The notes: generated by a model not told the origin, from the sequence alone. Shown: positions 1-9,046, counted from the stretch's first letter. The stretch is DNA of 64,000 nucleotides from Draconibacterium sp. (GCA_011620585.1 WOYV01000040.1:1-64000), one strand, 5' to 3'. Translations and numbers: made by a program.

Positions 1-2339
1 GCAATTAAAGCCACCAGTAACAAAATAAACAAGCTGCAAGCCACAAATATTCCCCACTGCAGCGGGATTTTTGCCGAAAAATTCTGCATCCACTGACTGG
101 CTGTTAACCACGCGCCTACTAATCCGATAAGTACGGCAGGAATTGCAATGAATTCCAACTCCAAAATAAATACCTGCAAAATATCTTTCAGCGTTGCCCC
201 GCTGATTCTTCTAACTGCCAGCTCTTTACGGCGCCGGGCAGCTTCGTTTGTGGTATATCCCAACAAGCCAATAACCGTGATTAATAGAATAACGACATTG
301 CCGGCCATCATGGCATTACGAAACCCTTTTTCGGCCTGATAAATATTGAGTTGCTCATCTTCCAGACTTTTTATCACAGCATCGTTGTATGGCAGGGCAA
401 GGTTAAATACACCGGTTATTTTTTTCATTATCCCGGCCTGAGCTTCATCGTGAACTTTAATCAGAATATCGTAAGATGTAGCTGGATTGTCAATTTTGTT
501 CTGAATAAATTTCGCTTCAGGCAGATAAAAGAATACCGAAGGCCGGAAATCAGGATCAGAAATCGATCGAACGATAAAATCGGGAAATACGCCACAAATT
601 GTTGTGTTTCCATGTTCCGTTACGGTTATTTGTTTTCCGACCACGCCATCTGTCCAGCCGTTGTTTAATTTCAGCAATTCAGCACCCTTGTGGCTAATTA
701 GTACCTCGTTTGTTGCCGTATTTCCTGATGAAAAACTTTGCCCTTCGTTTACTTTAATATCCAGGATGGAAAGGTAGTTTTCATCCACTTCGTAAAAATC
801 GGCGACATTAAACAATTCCTTTTGCTCATCGGGTGAAAGCACATTATTGCCGGAAGCTCCGTTAATTGGCACATCGAATCCTAATCCAACGGTTTCAACC
901 TCTGGCATAGCCCTTAGTTCATTTAATACAGTAGAAATTTTCTCACCCTCCATTCCGGTCGTCGAGCCAAAATAAACACCTTCAGTTTGATAGCCGTGGT
1001 CGGCATTTTTCATACTATCGTACTGCATACTTACAATAACCAATACTGTTAGAATAAATGCCGCACCAATAAACTGGAAAGAAAGCAGCGCCAGTTTCCA
1101 TTTAGTTCTTTTTTGTTTAAATGTGTGGAAGGCAGTTGCCACCGGAATTCGTGAATAAAACCGCCCGGGGAGATAGCTTGTCAAAACGATTACTACAATC
1201 AATAAACCCAGCAATGGCCAGATAACATAAGGGTTTAAGGCCGACGAAAGTTGATGCCCCAACTGTGCCTCGGCTATTGGTTTCAGGATGATAATGATAA
1301 GCGCTGCCCCTGATATTGAAATTAGAAATAACAGGAGGGTTTCGGTAAAAATAAGTCGTTGCAGGTTGCTTGCCTGGGCGCCACAGGTTTTGCGAATAGC
1401 CGACGATTTGGCACGATTTACCAAGGTACTCATCGTTAACAGGATATAATTCATAAGAGAAACAAAAAGCACCGCAATGGCAATGGTACTCAGTACAATA
1501 ATCATGTCCTTCACATTATCGACATACATTTTCTGAACGGGTTTAAATGAGTATTTTAATACCATTCCCTGCTGTTGCTGCTCCAGTTTTTCAATATCCT
1601 GATGTTTCTCCTGCATTTTACGCACTGCAGGCGCCAGGCTTTCCGGATCGATTCCGGGTTCGAGTTTTACGTAGGCGCGATATCGGTCGTTACCCATCCA
1701 GTTTTCAGTGCCGTCCCACATAAACTGCTTAGTGGAAACCATCGGAATAAGTACATCGTATTCATAGTTCGTATTCTCGGGCAAAGTTTCAAATACTCCT
1801 GCAATGGTTAACTTCTTGTTGGGGTATCGTTTCAACTCAATGGTTTTTCCAATAACATTGCCACCTATTTCATCCGCAATTTCACTCGAAACCATGCAGG
1901 TCATCGGCGATTTTAATATTTCTTTAGGATTTCCGCTGAGCATCGGTAACGGAATAACATCGAACAGGTATTCGTCGGCCAGCGAAATTTCAGCTTTATG
2001 GCTTTTCAAATCTTCCGTATAAAAAACCTGTTCACCAATTGAATTCAACCGGGTGGCCGATTCAATCCCCGGCACCTCTGATTTAAGCCCCGGGGCAATT
2101 GCCCCACTTACCCCTGGATGGCTCTCCAACTTATCGGAGGATTTATCCATTTTGAAGTTTTCGTGTACCACATAAATGCGGTCGGCATCGGGATAAAAAC
2201 TGTCGAAGCTGTAGTAATAGAATACTTCGGACAAAAGTAAAATGCCAAATGCCAGTCCGGCAACCAACGATACAATACGTGTTGCAGTGTGCTCACCTTT
2301 TCGGAAAAGGCGGCGAAAAGCAGGTTTTAAAAAATTCAT
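1..2339 (-). CDS. ABC transporter permease, MacB/FtsX type (3' end cut by window)
   Basis: Inner-membrane permease of a tripartite export system. The frame is open from an ATG at 2339 to the left edge, about 779 residues, so the C-terminus is missing. It has the doubled MacB plan: an N-terminal anchor helix (GLAFGILLLSE), a large periplasmic domain, a three-helix FtsX block starting around VKDMIIVLSTIAIAVLF, a second anchor helix (LALLSFQFIGAAFILTV), a second periplasmic domain and a second FtsX block. The cytoplasmic signatures NRAKSSAIRKTCGA and RRRKELAVRRISGA each follow the first helix of an FtsX block, as in Bacteroidota exporters of this type. It is the last gene I can see in the tolC-adaptor-ATPase-permease run and pairs with the ATPase 61 bp upstream. 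Substrate unknown (peptide, lipid or antibiotic are all possible). Family confident; function beyond export is inference. Confidence 0.88.
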   Translation of the reverse strand, partial: MNFLKPAFRRLFRKGEHTATRIVSLVAGLAFGILLLSEVFYYYSFDSFYPDADRIYVVHENFKMDKSSDKLESHPGVSGAIAPGLKSEVPGIESATRLNSIGEQVFYTEDLKSHKAEISLADEYLFDVIPLPMLSGNPKEILKSPMTCMVSSEIADEIGGNVIGKTIELKRYPNKKLTIAGVFETLPENTNYEYDVLIPMVSTKQFMWDGTENWMGNDRYRAYVKLEPGIDPESLAPAVRKMQEKHQDIEKLEQQQQGMVLKYSFKPVQKMYVDNVKDMIIVLSTIAIAVLFVSLMNYILLTMSTLVNRAKSSAIRKTCGAQASNLQRLIFTETLLLFLISISGAALIIIILKPIAEAQLGHQLSSALNPYVIWPLLGLLIVVIVLTSYLPGRFYSRIPVATAFHTFKQKRTKWKLALLSFQFIGAAFILTVLVIVSMQYDSMKNADHGYQTEGVYFGSTTGMEGEKISTVLNELRAMPEVETVGLGFDVPINGASGNNVLSPDEQKELFNVADFYEVDENYLSILDIKVNEGQSFSSGNTATNEVLISHKGAELLKLNNGWTDGVVGKQITVTEHGNTTICGVFPDFIVRSISDPDFRPSVFFYLPEAKFIQNKIDNPATSYDILIKVHDEAQAGIMKKITGVFNLALPYNDAVIKSLEDEQLNIYQAEKGFRNAMMAGNVVILLITVIGLLGYTTNEAARRRKELAVRRISGATLKDILQVFILELEFIAIPAVLIGLVGAWLTASQWMQNFSAKIPLQWGIFVACSLFILLLVALI

Positions 2340-2400
2340 TTGAATTAGTTAATAGTTTTCATCTTTGAGACAGATAAATAGTCGAATAAAAGTTGTTTGA

Positions 2401-3096
2401 CTAAAGTATTTCAGCCATTCTTTCGTTAACGTTTTCAGTTAAAACTTCACCGTCGAACAGGTTGATGATACGGTGGGCGAAACCGGCATCGTGCATCGAG
2501 TGGGTAACCATAATAATCGTTGTCCCTTCTTTGTTTAATTCGGTTAACAGGTTCATCACTTCGAGCCCGTTTTTAGAATCGAGGTTACCGGTTGGCTCAT
2601 CCGCCAAAATCAGTTTCGGGTTGGCAACTACCGCGCGCGCAATGGCAACACGTTGCTGCTGACCACCCGAAAGCTGTTGCGGAAAATGTTTGGCGCGGTG
2701 CCCGATTTTCATCCGTTCCAACACCGCATTGACCATCTCTTTACGTTCGCTGACTTTCTTTTTCAGGTAAATGAGCGGCAGTTCCACATTTTCGTAAACT
2801 GTAAGTTCGTCAATGAGGTTAAAGCTCTGGAAAACAAAACCGAGGTTTCCTTTTCGCATTTGTGTGCGCTGGCGTTCCTTGTAACTTCCTACCTCGGTGC
2901 CGTCGAAAAAATATTTGCCACCGCTGGGGTTATCAAGTAAGCCGATAATGTTCAGTAAGGTTGATTTTCCGCAACCCGACGGCCCCATAATAGCCACAAA
3001 TTCGCCCTTTTTTACCTGGATTGATACTCCGTTCAGTGCGAAAGTTTCAACTTCCTCTGTCCGGAAGATTTTTGTAAGTTTTTCTGTTCGTATCAT
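2401..3096 (-). CDS. ABC transporter ATP-binding protein, MacB/LolD type
   Basis: Cytoplasmic ATPase that powers the neighbouring permease. I start it at MIRTEKLTKIF (3096), because the 17 residues available upstream look non-coding and contain part of a repeat; this gives 231 residues, normal for the family. Walker A is GPSGCGKST, the Q-loop lies in FVFQSFNLI, the signature is LSGGQQQR and Walker B is LILADEPTGNLDS, with the switch histidine in MVTHSMHDA. These are the standard LolD/MacB/FtsE-type motifs and all key residues are intact. It lies between the adaptor and permease genes in the same orientation, although a 311-bp repeat-bearing gap separates it from the adaptor gene. Confidence 0.93.
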   Translation of the reverse strand: MIRTEKLTKIFRTEEVETFALNGVSIQVKKGEFVAIMGPSGCGKSTLLNIIGLLDNPSGGKYFFDGTEVGSYKERQRTQMRKGNLGFVFQSFNLIDELTVYENVELPLIYLKKKVSERKEMVNAVLERMKIGHRAKHFPQQLSGGQQQRVAIARAVVANPKLILADEPTGNLDSKNGLEVMNLLTELNKEGTTIIMVTHSMHDAGFAHRIINLFDGEVLTENVNERMAEIL

Positions 3097-3104
3097 AGTT
3101 AGAA

Positions 3105-3406
3105 TGCTAAGAGCAAAGGGCAGAGGGCATGGCGTGAGATTGTGCAAGCCGAATGACCATTGCTGTTAATTGTTGTATTTATAAATATTTCTATATCTGT
3201 TATCATTGTTGGTAAATCCATAAATCTAAATTGTGCCATAATCTTGTTTTTGCTAAGGGCAAAGAGCACAGTGCCAAGGGAAAATCCGCACTTCTCAAAT
3301 ACCCTGGTGATTAATATTTTATATTCACTTTTTTAGCATTTTCCAATCATTTTTATTCCTGTCTCTCTGCTCCCTGCCCTCTGCCCCATGCCCCGTGCCC
3401 TCTGCC
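3105..3406. repeat. Degenerate GGGCANN-type repeats in the adaptor-ATPase gap
   Basis: The 311-bp gap between the adaptor and ATPase genes has no gene. It holds two imperfect direct copies that start TGCTAAGRGCAAAGRGCA (3105-3130 and 3251-3276) and, at 3361-3406, a run of CCCTGCC/CCCTCTGCC/CCCCATGCC units that is the reverse complement of the same GGGCAGAGGGCA theme. The opposing copies could fold into a long hairpin within the operon mRNA. Between them the sequence is AT-rich and featureless. The units look like an intergenic repeat family; whether copies occur elsewhere in the genome cannot be seen here. Confidence 0.6.
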
Positions 3407-3407
3407 T

Positions 3408-4664
3408 TCAGCGAAGGATCAGCTTATCATTATCGCCAAACAAATCATATCCCGAGGTAACCACCTTCTCGCCTGCTTCCAGACCGCTCAGCACTTCGTA
3501 GTATTTCGGATTTTTACGTCCAATACGTATTTCGCGCTTGGTGGCAAAACCGCCCGAAGGATCGACCACATAAATCCATTGTCCGCCGGTGCTGTTGAAA
3601 AATCCGCCCAAACTTACCAGAAGCGACTGTTCCGGCTGCCCCAACTGCAGGTTGATGTAATAGGTTTGTCCGGTCCGGATATTGTCCGGGCGTTCATCCG
3701 TAAAAACGAGATCGATTTGAAATTGTGAGTTTCGAACCTCCGGATACACTTTTTTCACCATCAGGTTAAAAAGACTGTTTTGCCGTTCGAATGTTGCACT
3801 TAATCCTGCACGCACCCGATCGATATAATGTTCGTCGATAAGCGCTTTAATTTTATAATCGGTTAAAACGTTGATCTGTCCAATGCGTGTTCCCCTGCCA
3901 ATACTTTGTCCAACTTCGGCGTCGAGCATTCCAAGTTGTCCATCCACTGGTGCTTTCACATTCAGATTATCCAAACGTTCGTACACCAAATCCAGCGTTT
4001 TCTGCATTTTCGTTAAATCCTCTTCCAACTGGATCATTTCGGTAGCCATGATCATCGAATCGTTCTCCGATTTCATTTTATTGATCTTCTGCATTTCAAA
4101 CGCAAATTCGTAATCTTCTTTTGCCTGCAGGTAATCTTCTTTCGAAGCAAGCTCATCCTTATAAAGAGCCTCCTGTTGCCCGAAGTTTCTTTTCTTCTTT
4201 ATCAGATCAAATTCAGAATTAAGCAAAAGGCGTTTTGATTCAATCCTTGAAGACTCAAAACTGATACGTGTTTGGCGCAGCATATTTTGTTTTTGCGCCA
4301 GGTTCGATTCGCTGTTCATAATTTCCTGGTATAAAGACCGGTTTTCAAGCACAAGTATAACATCCCCCTTTTTCAAATCGGCTCCTTCTTCTATCAGGCG
4401 TTCTTTAACCTGGCCGCCTTCTTCGGCATCGAGGTAGATAGTGGAAATCGGTTCAACGGTTCCGTTTGTTCGGATATAATCGTTAAACTCTCCGTGTTGA
4501 ACCTCTTCGATCGTAATTTTATCAGCATCAACTTTGAACGTTGAAACATTCGCGTCTTTCAGTATTTTTATCAGCAAGAAAACAAAGGCAATTGCAACCG
4601 CAGCATAAATAAGGTGTTTTGGCCTGATGCCTTTTTTCTTTTCTATTTTTCTATCCATTCCCAT
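3408..4664 (-). CDS. HlyD-family periplasmic adaptor of the efflux system
   Basis: 418-residue membrane-fusion protein linking the inner-membrane ABC permease to TolC. A positively charged N-terminus is followed by one membrane anchor (about 17-37, IYAAVAIAFVFLLIKIL). A first lipoyl half follows (GTVEPISTIYLDAEEGGQV, then LKKGDVILVLEN), then a long helical hairpin of about 120 residues rich in E, K and Q, and a second lipoyl half (VKAPVDGQLGMLDAEVGQSI). Beta-barrel and membrane-proximal regions complete it. The order is that of MacA-like adaptors. It starts 25 bp after the tolC stop, so the two are probably co-transcribed. Either of two close ATGs (4664 or 4658) could be the start. Confidence 0.92.
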   Translation of the reverse strand: MGMDRKIEKKKGIRPKHLIYAAVAIAFVFLLIKILKDANVSTFKVDADKITIEEVQHGEFNDYIRTNGTVEPISTIYLDAEEGGQVKERLIEEGADLKKGDVILVLENRSLYQEIMNSESNLAQKQNMLRQTRISFESSRIESKRLLLNSEFDLIKKKRNFGQQEALYKDELASKEDYLQAKEDYEFAFEMQKINKMKSENDSMIMATEMIQLEEDLTKMQKTLDLVYERLDNLNVKAPVDGQLGMLDAEVGQSIGRGTRIGQINVLTDYKIKALIDEHYIDRVRAGLSATFERQNSLFNLMVKKVYPEVRNSQFQIDLVFTDERPDNIRTGQTYYINLQLGQPEQSLLVSLGGFFNSTGGQWIYVVDPSGGFATKREIRIGRKNPKYYEVLSGLEAGEKVVTSGYDLFGDNDKLILR

Positions 4665-4689
4665 ATCAAAATCTTTTATCAGGTAATTA

Positions 4690-6042
4690 CTAATTTTCGT
4701 TTAATGCTGAAATTTCAAATACTGGTTTTCCTAAATAATAGTCAATTGTTTTCCTTTTGACGATATATTGAAGTTTTGTTCTTAATAAATCACTTTTTGC
4801 CTGTGCCAGTAGGTTTTTCGAATCATAAAGCTCGATTACACTAAGCAGCCCCTGTTCCATCTTTTTTACGGCAGCATCGTAGGCAACCTGCGAGAAATCG
4901 ACCTGTTTCAACAACTGGTTGTATTCTGAGTTATAAGATTCCAATTCATGGTAATTAAGTGTAATTTCATTTAGCAACTGTTGAGAGGTTTTCTCCAACG
5001 CTACTTCGGCTTTCATATAATTCAGTCGTGCCAGTTTTACATCAGACCGGAGGCCGAATTTTTGAAAAACAGGAATATCAAAGGAAAATCCAAAATACTG
5101 GCTGGCATTGTTCTTTAACTGACTGGAAAATGATTCACCATTGGTTTTTCCTTTAATCTTTGAATAATACGAATTATAACCCGCCTGCATAGCCAAACTG
5201 GGCCATAACGAACCTTTTGCTATTGAAACATTTTTTTGTGCTGCTTCTTTTCTTAGCTCAACCGCTTTAATGGTAGGATAGAAATTTTGTGCTTCCGAAA
5301 AAATAGCAGTCGGAGTAGTTGGTTTTAACACAATAATGCCTTCATCCGAAGAGTCGAAATCAATAATAAAATCTTCATCCAGCGGAATATTCATTGTCTG
5401 CCTGAGATCTAAAAATGCTTTCTTATATGAATTCTCTGCCTGAATGTAATTTAGCTCCTCCTTTGCCATCCTCGACTCCATTTCAAGAAGATCTGATTTT
5501 GCTTTTAGGCCCAGAGCTACTTGTTTCTGAGCACGTTCTACATTCAACCTCGATAATTCTTTTTGTTCTCCCACAATTTCCATCAGCCCATAGTAATAAA
5601 CAGTATTGTAATAAGCCCCCATCACCGAAAAAGCAATGTCGTATTTCTGCTGCTTTTCATCCTCAATACCAGCCAAATAATTCATTTTCCTATACGAAAT
5701 TGTGTTTTGTCTGATAAATCCACGAAAAACATCAATGCCCGTAGAAACACCAATATTGCCATAAAACTGACTGGTGTTTGTATATTCATACGTGTCGTAA
5801 TCAAGTGATTTTCCAAATGAGTTAGAACCGTTGCCACCCAACGAAATATAAGGTAAAAGATTTCTTTTCGACTGATTGAATGTTTCCTTGTTCAAATCAG
5901 ATTGAATAACTCTATCCCTTACATCCAGATTATTTGCAATAGCATACTTAACGCATTCATCCAACGACCAATTCTTCTGTCCATTAACATTTGGACTGGC
6001 TAATAAAAACATTCCTGCGAGCAATAATAAATAGTACCTCAT
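4690..6042 (-). CDS. TolC-family outer-membrane efflux protein
   Basis: 450-residue outer-membrane channel, first gene of the leftward exporter operon. A signal peptide (LLLLAGMFLLASPNVNGQ) is cleaved near residue 22. The mature protein shows the two internal OEP repeats: each starts with a conserved helix (WSLDECVKYAIANN and, in the second half, a VELRKEAAQKNVSIAKG-like helix followed by WPSLAMQAGYN), and each contains long amphipathic helices for the periplasmic tunnel. The family forms trimers that span the outer membrane. A sigma-54 promoter lies 30-50 bp before the ATG. The divergent gene 292 bp away encodes a sigma-54 activator, which points to regulated rather than constitutive expression. 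Confidence 0.93.
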   Translation of the reverse strand: MRYYLLLLAGMFLLASPNVNGQKNWSLDECVKYAIANNLDVRDRVIQSDLNKETFNQSKRNLLPYISLGGNGSNSFGKSLDYDTYEYTNTSQFYGNIGVSTGIDVFRGFIRQNTISYRKMNYLAGIEDEKQQKYDIAFSVMGAYYNTVYYYGLMEIVGEQKELSRLNVERAQKQVALGLKAKSDLLEMESRMAKEELNYIQAENSYKKAFLDLRQTMNIPLDEDFIIDFDSSDEGIIVLKPTTPTAIFSEAQNFYPTIKAVELRKEAAQKNVSIAKGSLWPSLAMQAGYNSYYSKIKGKTNGESFSSQLKNNASQYFGFSFDIPVFQKFGLRSDVKLARLNYMKAEVALEKTSQQLLNEITLNYHELESYNSEYNQLLKQVDFSQVAYDAAVKKMEQGLLSVIELYDSKNLLAQAKSDLLRTKLQYIVKRKTIDYYLGKPVFEISALNEN

Positions 6043-6073
6043 ATTGTAAAACTGTTTCTATGGATTTCCAGAA

Positions 6074-6089
6074 TGCCAAAAAAATGCCA
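6074..6089 (-). promoter_or_regulatory. Sigma-54 (-24/-12) promoter for the efflux operon
   Basis: Read on the minus strand this is TGGCATTTTTTTGGCA. GG and GC are separated by exactly ten bases, and all five conserved -24 bases (TGGCA) plus the -12 GCA are present. A start about 12 bp downstream would give a 5' leader of roughly 20 bases before the tolC ATG at 6042. The presence of a sigma-54 activator gene immediately across the intergenic region supports the call. Confidence 0.8.
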
Positions 6090-6197
6090 TGATTCTTATT
6101 GCATTGATAAAGAACAAATTAGTACATATGTGAAATTAAAATAGTGCCTGCTCTGTAAAAAAAATGGACAAATTGTGTAAAATAATTTGACACCTGA

Positions 6198-6228
6198 TTT
6201 GATTTAAAAATACCGCAGTGTACCTTTG
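6198..6228 (+). promoter_or_regulatory. Bacteroidota-type promoter for the regulator operon
   Basis: TTTG (6198-6201), a 19-bp spacer, then TACCTTTG (6221-6228): an exact match to the TTTG-N19-TAnnTTTG form of the Bacteroidota primary sigma factor. It would start transcription near 6235, about 100 bases before the response-regulator ATG, so the activator pair would be made constitutively from a promoter separate from the sigma-54 one facing the other way. Confidence 0.7.
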
Positions 6229-6334
6229 AGCCAACGGAAAGTTTTATGCCTTAACATTTTACGGAGGAGAATCTGACTTTATAAAAGTTTAGCATCAAAT
6301 TTGGTTCGAAGGGATTATCTGAATATTCTTAGAT

Positions 6335-7699
6335 ATGGAAAAAGGGAAAATTTTGGTTGTCGACGATAACAAGAGCATTTTAAGCGCTGTTGAAATCTTA
6401 CTTCAGGATGAATTTGAAGAGGTCATTACAATTGCAAGTCCCAATCAACTGCCGTCGCTTGTTGATTCAACTGATTTTGACTTGATCCTGCTGGATATGA
6501 ATTTTGCTGCCGGCTTGAACACCGGTAACGAAGGGTTGTACTGGCTTACACGAATAAAAGAGATTAAACCCGAACTGGAAGTTGTATTGTTTACGGCTTA
6601 TGGCGATGTTGAGTTAGCGGTTAAAGCCTTAAAACAAGGCGCCGCCGATTTTATACTAAAACCATGGGACAACGAAAAATTAAAAGCGACTTTACGAAAT
6701 GTTTTTAAACTTCAGCAATCGAAAAAAGAAATCAAAAAGCTCAGGCAAAAAGAAAGTGTGCTGAAAGGCGAAATAAATAAAGAGAAACACTTTATTATCG
6801 CACAATCGCCTCAAATGCTGCAAATCCTGGCACTTATAAAAAAAGTGGCGGCTACCGATGCGAATGTCTTAATTACCGGCGACAACGGAACAGGGAAAGA
6901 ATTAATAGCCCGCGAACTGCATCGTCTCTCAAAACGATCGGATGAAATTCTGCTTACCGTGGACATGGGCGCCCTGAGTGAAAGCCTTTTCGAAAGCGAA
7001 TTATTCGGTCATAAAAAAGGCGCTTTTACCGATGCCCGTGAAGATCGCACCGGAAAAATAGAAAATGCAAACAATGGGACACTCTTCCTCGACGAAATCG
7101 GAAATCTGCCGCTTCATCTACAACCCAAACTCCTGTCGGTGCTTCAAAACCGGGTGATTACTCCCATCGGTTCCAATAAAACGGTTCCGGTGAATCTGCG
7201 TTTGATTTGTGCTACCAACCAGAAGCTCGACCAGATGGTCGTGGACGGAAAATTCCGCGAAGATTTGTTGTACCGGATAAACACGATACAAATTGAAATC
7301 CCGCCGCTAAACGAACGAAAGGAAGATATTACGGCAATTGCCAACTATTTCTTAAAGGTTTACGGCAACAAATACAGAAAACCTGATCTTGAGATTTCGC
7401 CGGCAGGACAAGCAAAACTAATTGGTTACCAGTGGCCCGGCAACGTTCGCGAATTACAGCACACCATTGAAAAAGCGGTTATACTGTGTGATAAAAAAGA
7501 ACTTACTCCCGATGATTTCTTTTTTAAACCTTCGATGCCGGGGATGAATGACCTGTTTGACGGAACCATTGAAGAAATGGAAAGAAAGATGATAGCCCGG
7601 ATCCTTCAAAAAAATAACCAGAACCTGACTACAGTTGCCGAACAACTGGGAATAACCCGGCAAACGCTCTACAATAAAATGAAAAAATATAATCTGTAA
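6335..7699 (+). CDS. Sigma-54-dependent response regulator (NtrC family)
   Basis: 454-residue transcription activator. Receiver domain about 1-120, with acidic pocket D10-D11 and phospho-acceptor D54 (LILLDMNF), then a short linker helix. An AAA+ domain follows, with Walker A GDNGTGKE, a loop reading GAFTDA, Walker B GTLFLDEIG and a distal arginine-rich region. The C-terminal Fis-type helix-turn-helix ends in TTVAEQLGITRQTLYNKMKK. It should act on sigma-54 RNA polymerase when phosphorylated, and the only sigma-54 promoter I can see nearby is that of tolC. The GAFTDA loop departs from the canonical GAFTGA. The kinase gene follows after 6 bp. Confidence 0.95.
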   Translation: MEKGKILVVDDNKSILSAVEILLQDEFEEVITIASPNQLPSLVDSTDFDLILLDMNFAAGLNTGNEGLYWLTRIKEIKPELEVVLFTAYGDVELAVKALKQGAADFILKPWDNEKLKATLRNVFKLQQSKKEIKKLRQKESVLKGEINKEKHFIIAQSPQMLQILALIKKVAATDANVLITGDNGTGKELIARELHRLSKRSDEILLTVDMGALSESLFESELFGHKKGAFTDAREDRTGKIENANNGTLFLDEIGNLPLHLQPKLLSVLQNRVITPIGSNKTVPVNLRLICATNQKLDQMVVDGKFREDLLYRINTIQIEIPPLNERKEDITAIANYFLKVYGNKYRKPDLEISPAGQAKLIGYQWPGNVRELQHTIEKAVILCDKKELTPDDFFFKPSMPGMNDLFDGTIEEMERKMIARILQKNNQNLTTVAEQLGITRQTLYNKMKKYNL

Positions 7700-7705
7700 T
7701 CCAAT

Positions 7706-9046
7706 ATGGCCAGCCGCAATTTCTACCTTAACATTGTTTTCAGAGTTTGGTTACTGGCAGCTAATGCCTTGCTGATGGGATGGTTATTCTTTGGCAAACA
7801 GGGTTTCATGCTTGGTTTTTTCTTTGTACTGATCTTTTTAATCCAGATTTCGGAGCTGATTAATTACTTAAACCGCACCAACCGCAAAATAGCTTTCTTT
7901 TTCGACGCGGTCAGAAACGACGATTCAACGCTTAACTTTCCTGAAACCACGGGAAACAAGGCGCTTAACGAATTAAATTCGAGCCTGAATAAGGTTAATG
8001 ACCTGATAAAAAATATAAAATTCGAATTACTGGAACAGGAACAGTATTTCAAAACCATACTCGAACATATTTCGATTGGAATTATTACCTACAACGAGAA
8101 AGGCAACATTTTTTTATCCAATTCTGCAGCGCGTAATTTACTCAACCACGAACACCTCAACCACATCGATCAGGTATCAAGGATCGACAAAAAGTTGTTT
8201 ACTGGTTTAAAGGAAATAAAACCCGGCGACAACCGGCTGGTTAGTTTTTACAGCCAGGAAGGACTTGTTCAGCTTTCGTTGAAATCAACACAATTTAAAA
8301 CTGCAACCCAAAACCTGCAACTGGTTACCATTCATGATATCAAAAATGAGATGGATACCAAGGAATTGGAAAGCTGGATTAAACTGATCAGGGTGTTGAC
8401 CCACGAAATAATGAACACTATCGCACCCATTACATCGCTTTCGCAAACCATTCTCGCTTATTTTAAGAACCTTGATGGCAACCAACCTTCAGAGAAAGTA
8501 ATCGGAAATACAATCAAAGGTTTGGAAGTGATCAACGAACGCGGCACCGGACTTATCGCTTTTGTTGAAACTTACCGGAAACTCACCCGCATTCCACCAC
8601 CGGAGAAAAAGACCATTCAACTAAAACAATTGCTCGAAAATACAATTACGTTTATTGGCACCGAACCCATTGACGACAACATACGAATAAGTTTGGAAGT
8701 TACACCACCCGATCTTGAACTTACTGCCGACAAAAAACAAATCTCTCAGGTGTTAATCAACCTGATTAAGAATTCGATGGAAGCTTTGAAAAACCATGAG
8801 GAAGGCAAAATTGTACTTAATGCCAACACAAATAAAAACGGACGGAAACAGATTACCGTTACAGATAATGGGCCAGGGATTCCCGAAGAATTGATGGACA
8901 AGGTTTTTATACCTTTCTTTACTACCAAGGAATCCGGTTCAGGAATTGGCCTCAGCCTTTCGAGGCAAATTATGCAGATGCACGGTGGCCGCCTGAAAGT
9001 AGATTCAGTTCCCGGCAAAATGACCTCAGTAATTTTGATTTTCTGA
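7706..9046 (+). CDS. Sensor histidine kinase (NtrY/NtrB-like) paired with the regulator
   Basis: 446-residue membrane kinase, co-transcribed with the response regulator. Two membrane helices (about 10-30 and 32-50) are separated by only a few residues, so there is almost no periplasmic sensor domain. A linker helix and a PAS-like segment (ILEHISIGIITYNEKGNIF, about 115-180) follow. The H-box is LTHEIMNTIAPI with the phospho-histidine in the HE pair. The ATPase domain has N-box NLIKNSMEAL, G1 VTDNGPGIPEE, F-box FFTTK and G2 GSGIGLSLSRQIM. Because the periplasmic loop is so small, the signal is probably sensed in the membrane or the cytoplasm. Confidence 0.93.
   Translation: MASRNFYLNIVFRVWLLAANALLMGWLFFGKQGFMLGFFFVLIFLIQISELINYLNRTNRKIAFFFDAVRNDDSTLNFPETTGNKALNELNSSLNKVNDLIKNIKFELLEQEQYFKTILEHISIGIITYNEKGNIFLSNSAARNLLNHEHLNHIDQVSRIDKKLFTGLKEIKPGDNRLVSFYSQEGLVQLSLKSTQFKTATQNLQLVTIHDIKNEMDTKELESWIKLIRVLTHEIMNTIAPITSLSQTILAYFKNLDGNQPSEKVIGNTIKGLEVINERGTGLIAFVETYRKLTRIPPPEKKTIQLKQLLENTITFIGTEPIDDNIRISLEVTPPDLELTADKKQISQVLINLIKNSMEALKNHEEGKIVLNANTNKNGRKQITVTDNGPGIPEELMDKVFIPFFTTKESGSGIGLSLSRQIMQMHGGRLKVDSVPGKMTSVILIF

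Noticed and set aside
3361..3406. The CCCTGCC run as a CRISPR or tandem-array element
   Set aside because: Units are 7-9 bases, irregular and without spacers; they fit a degenerate intergenic repeat.
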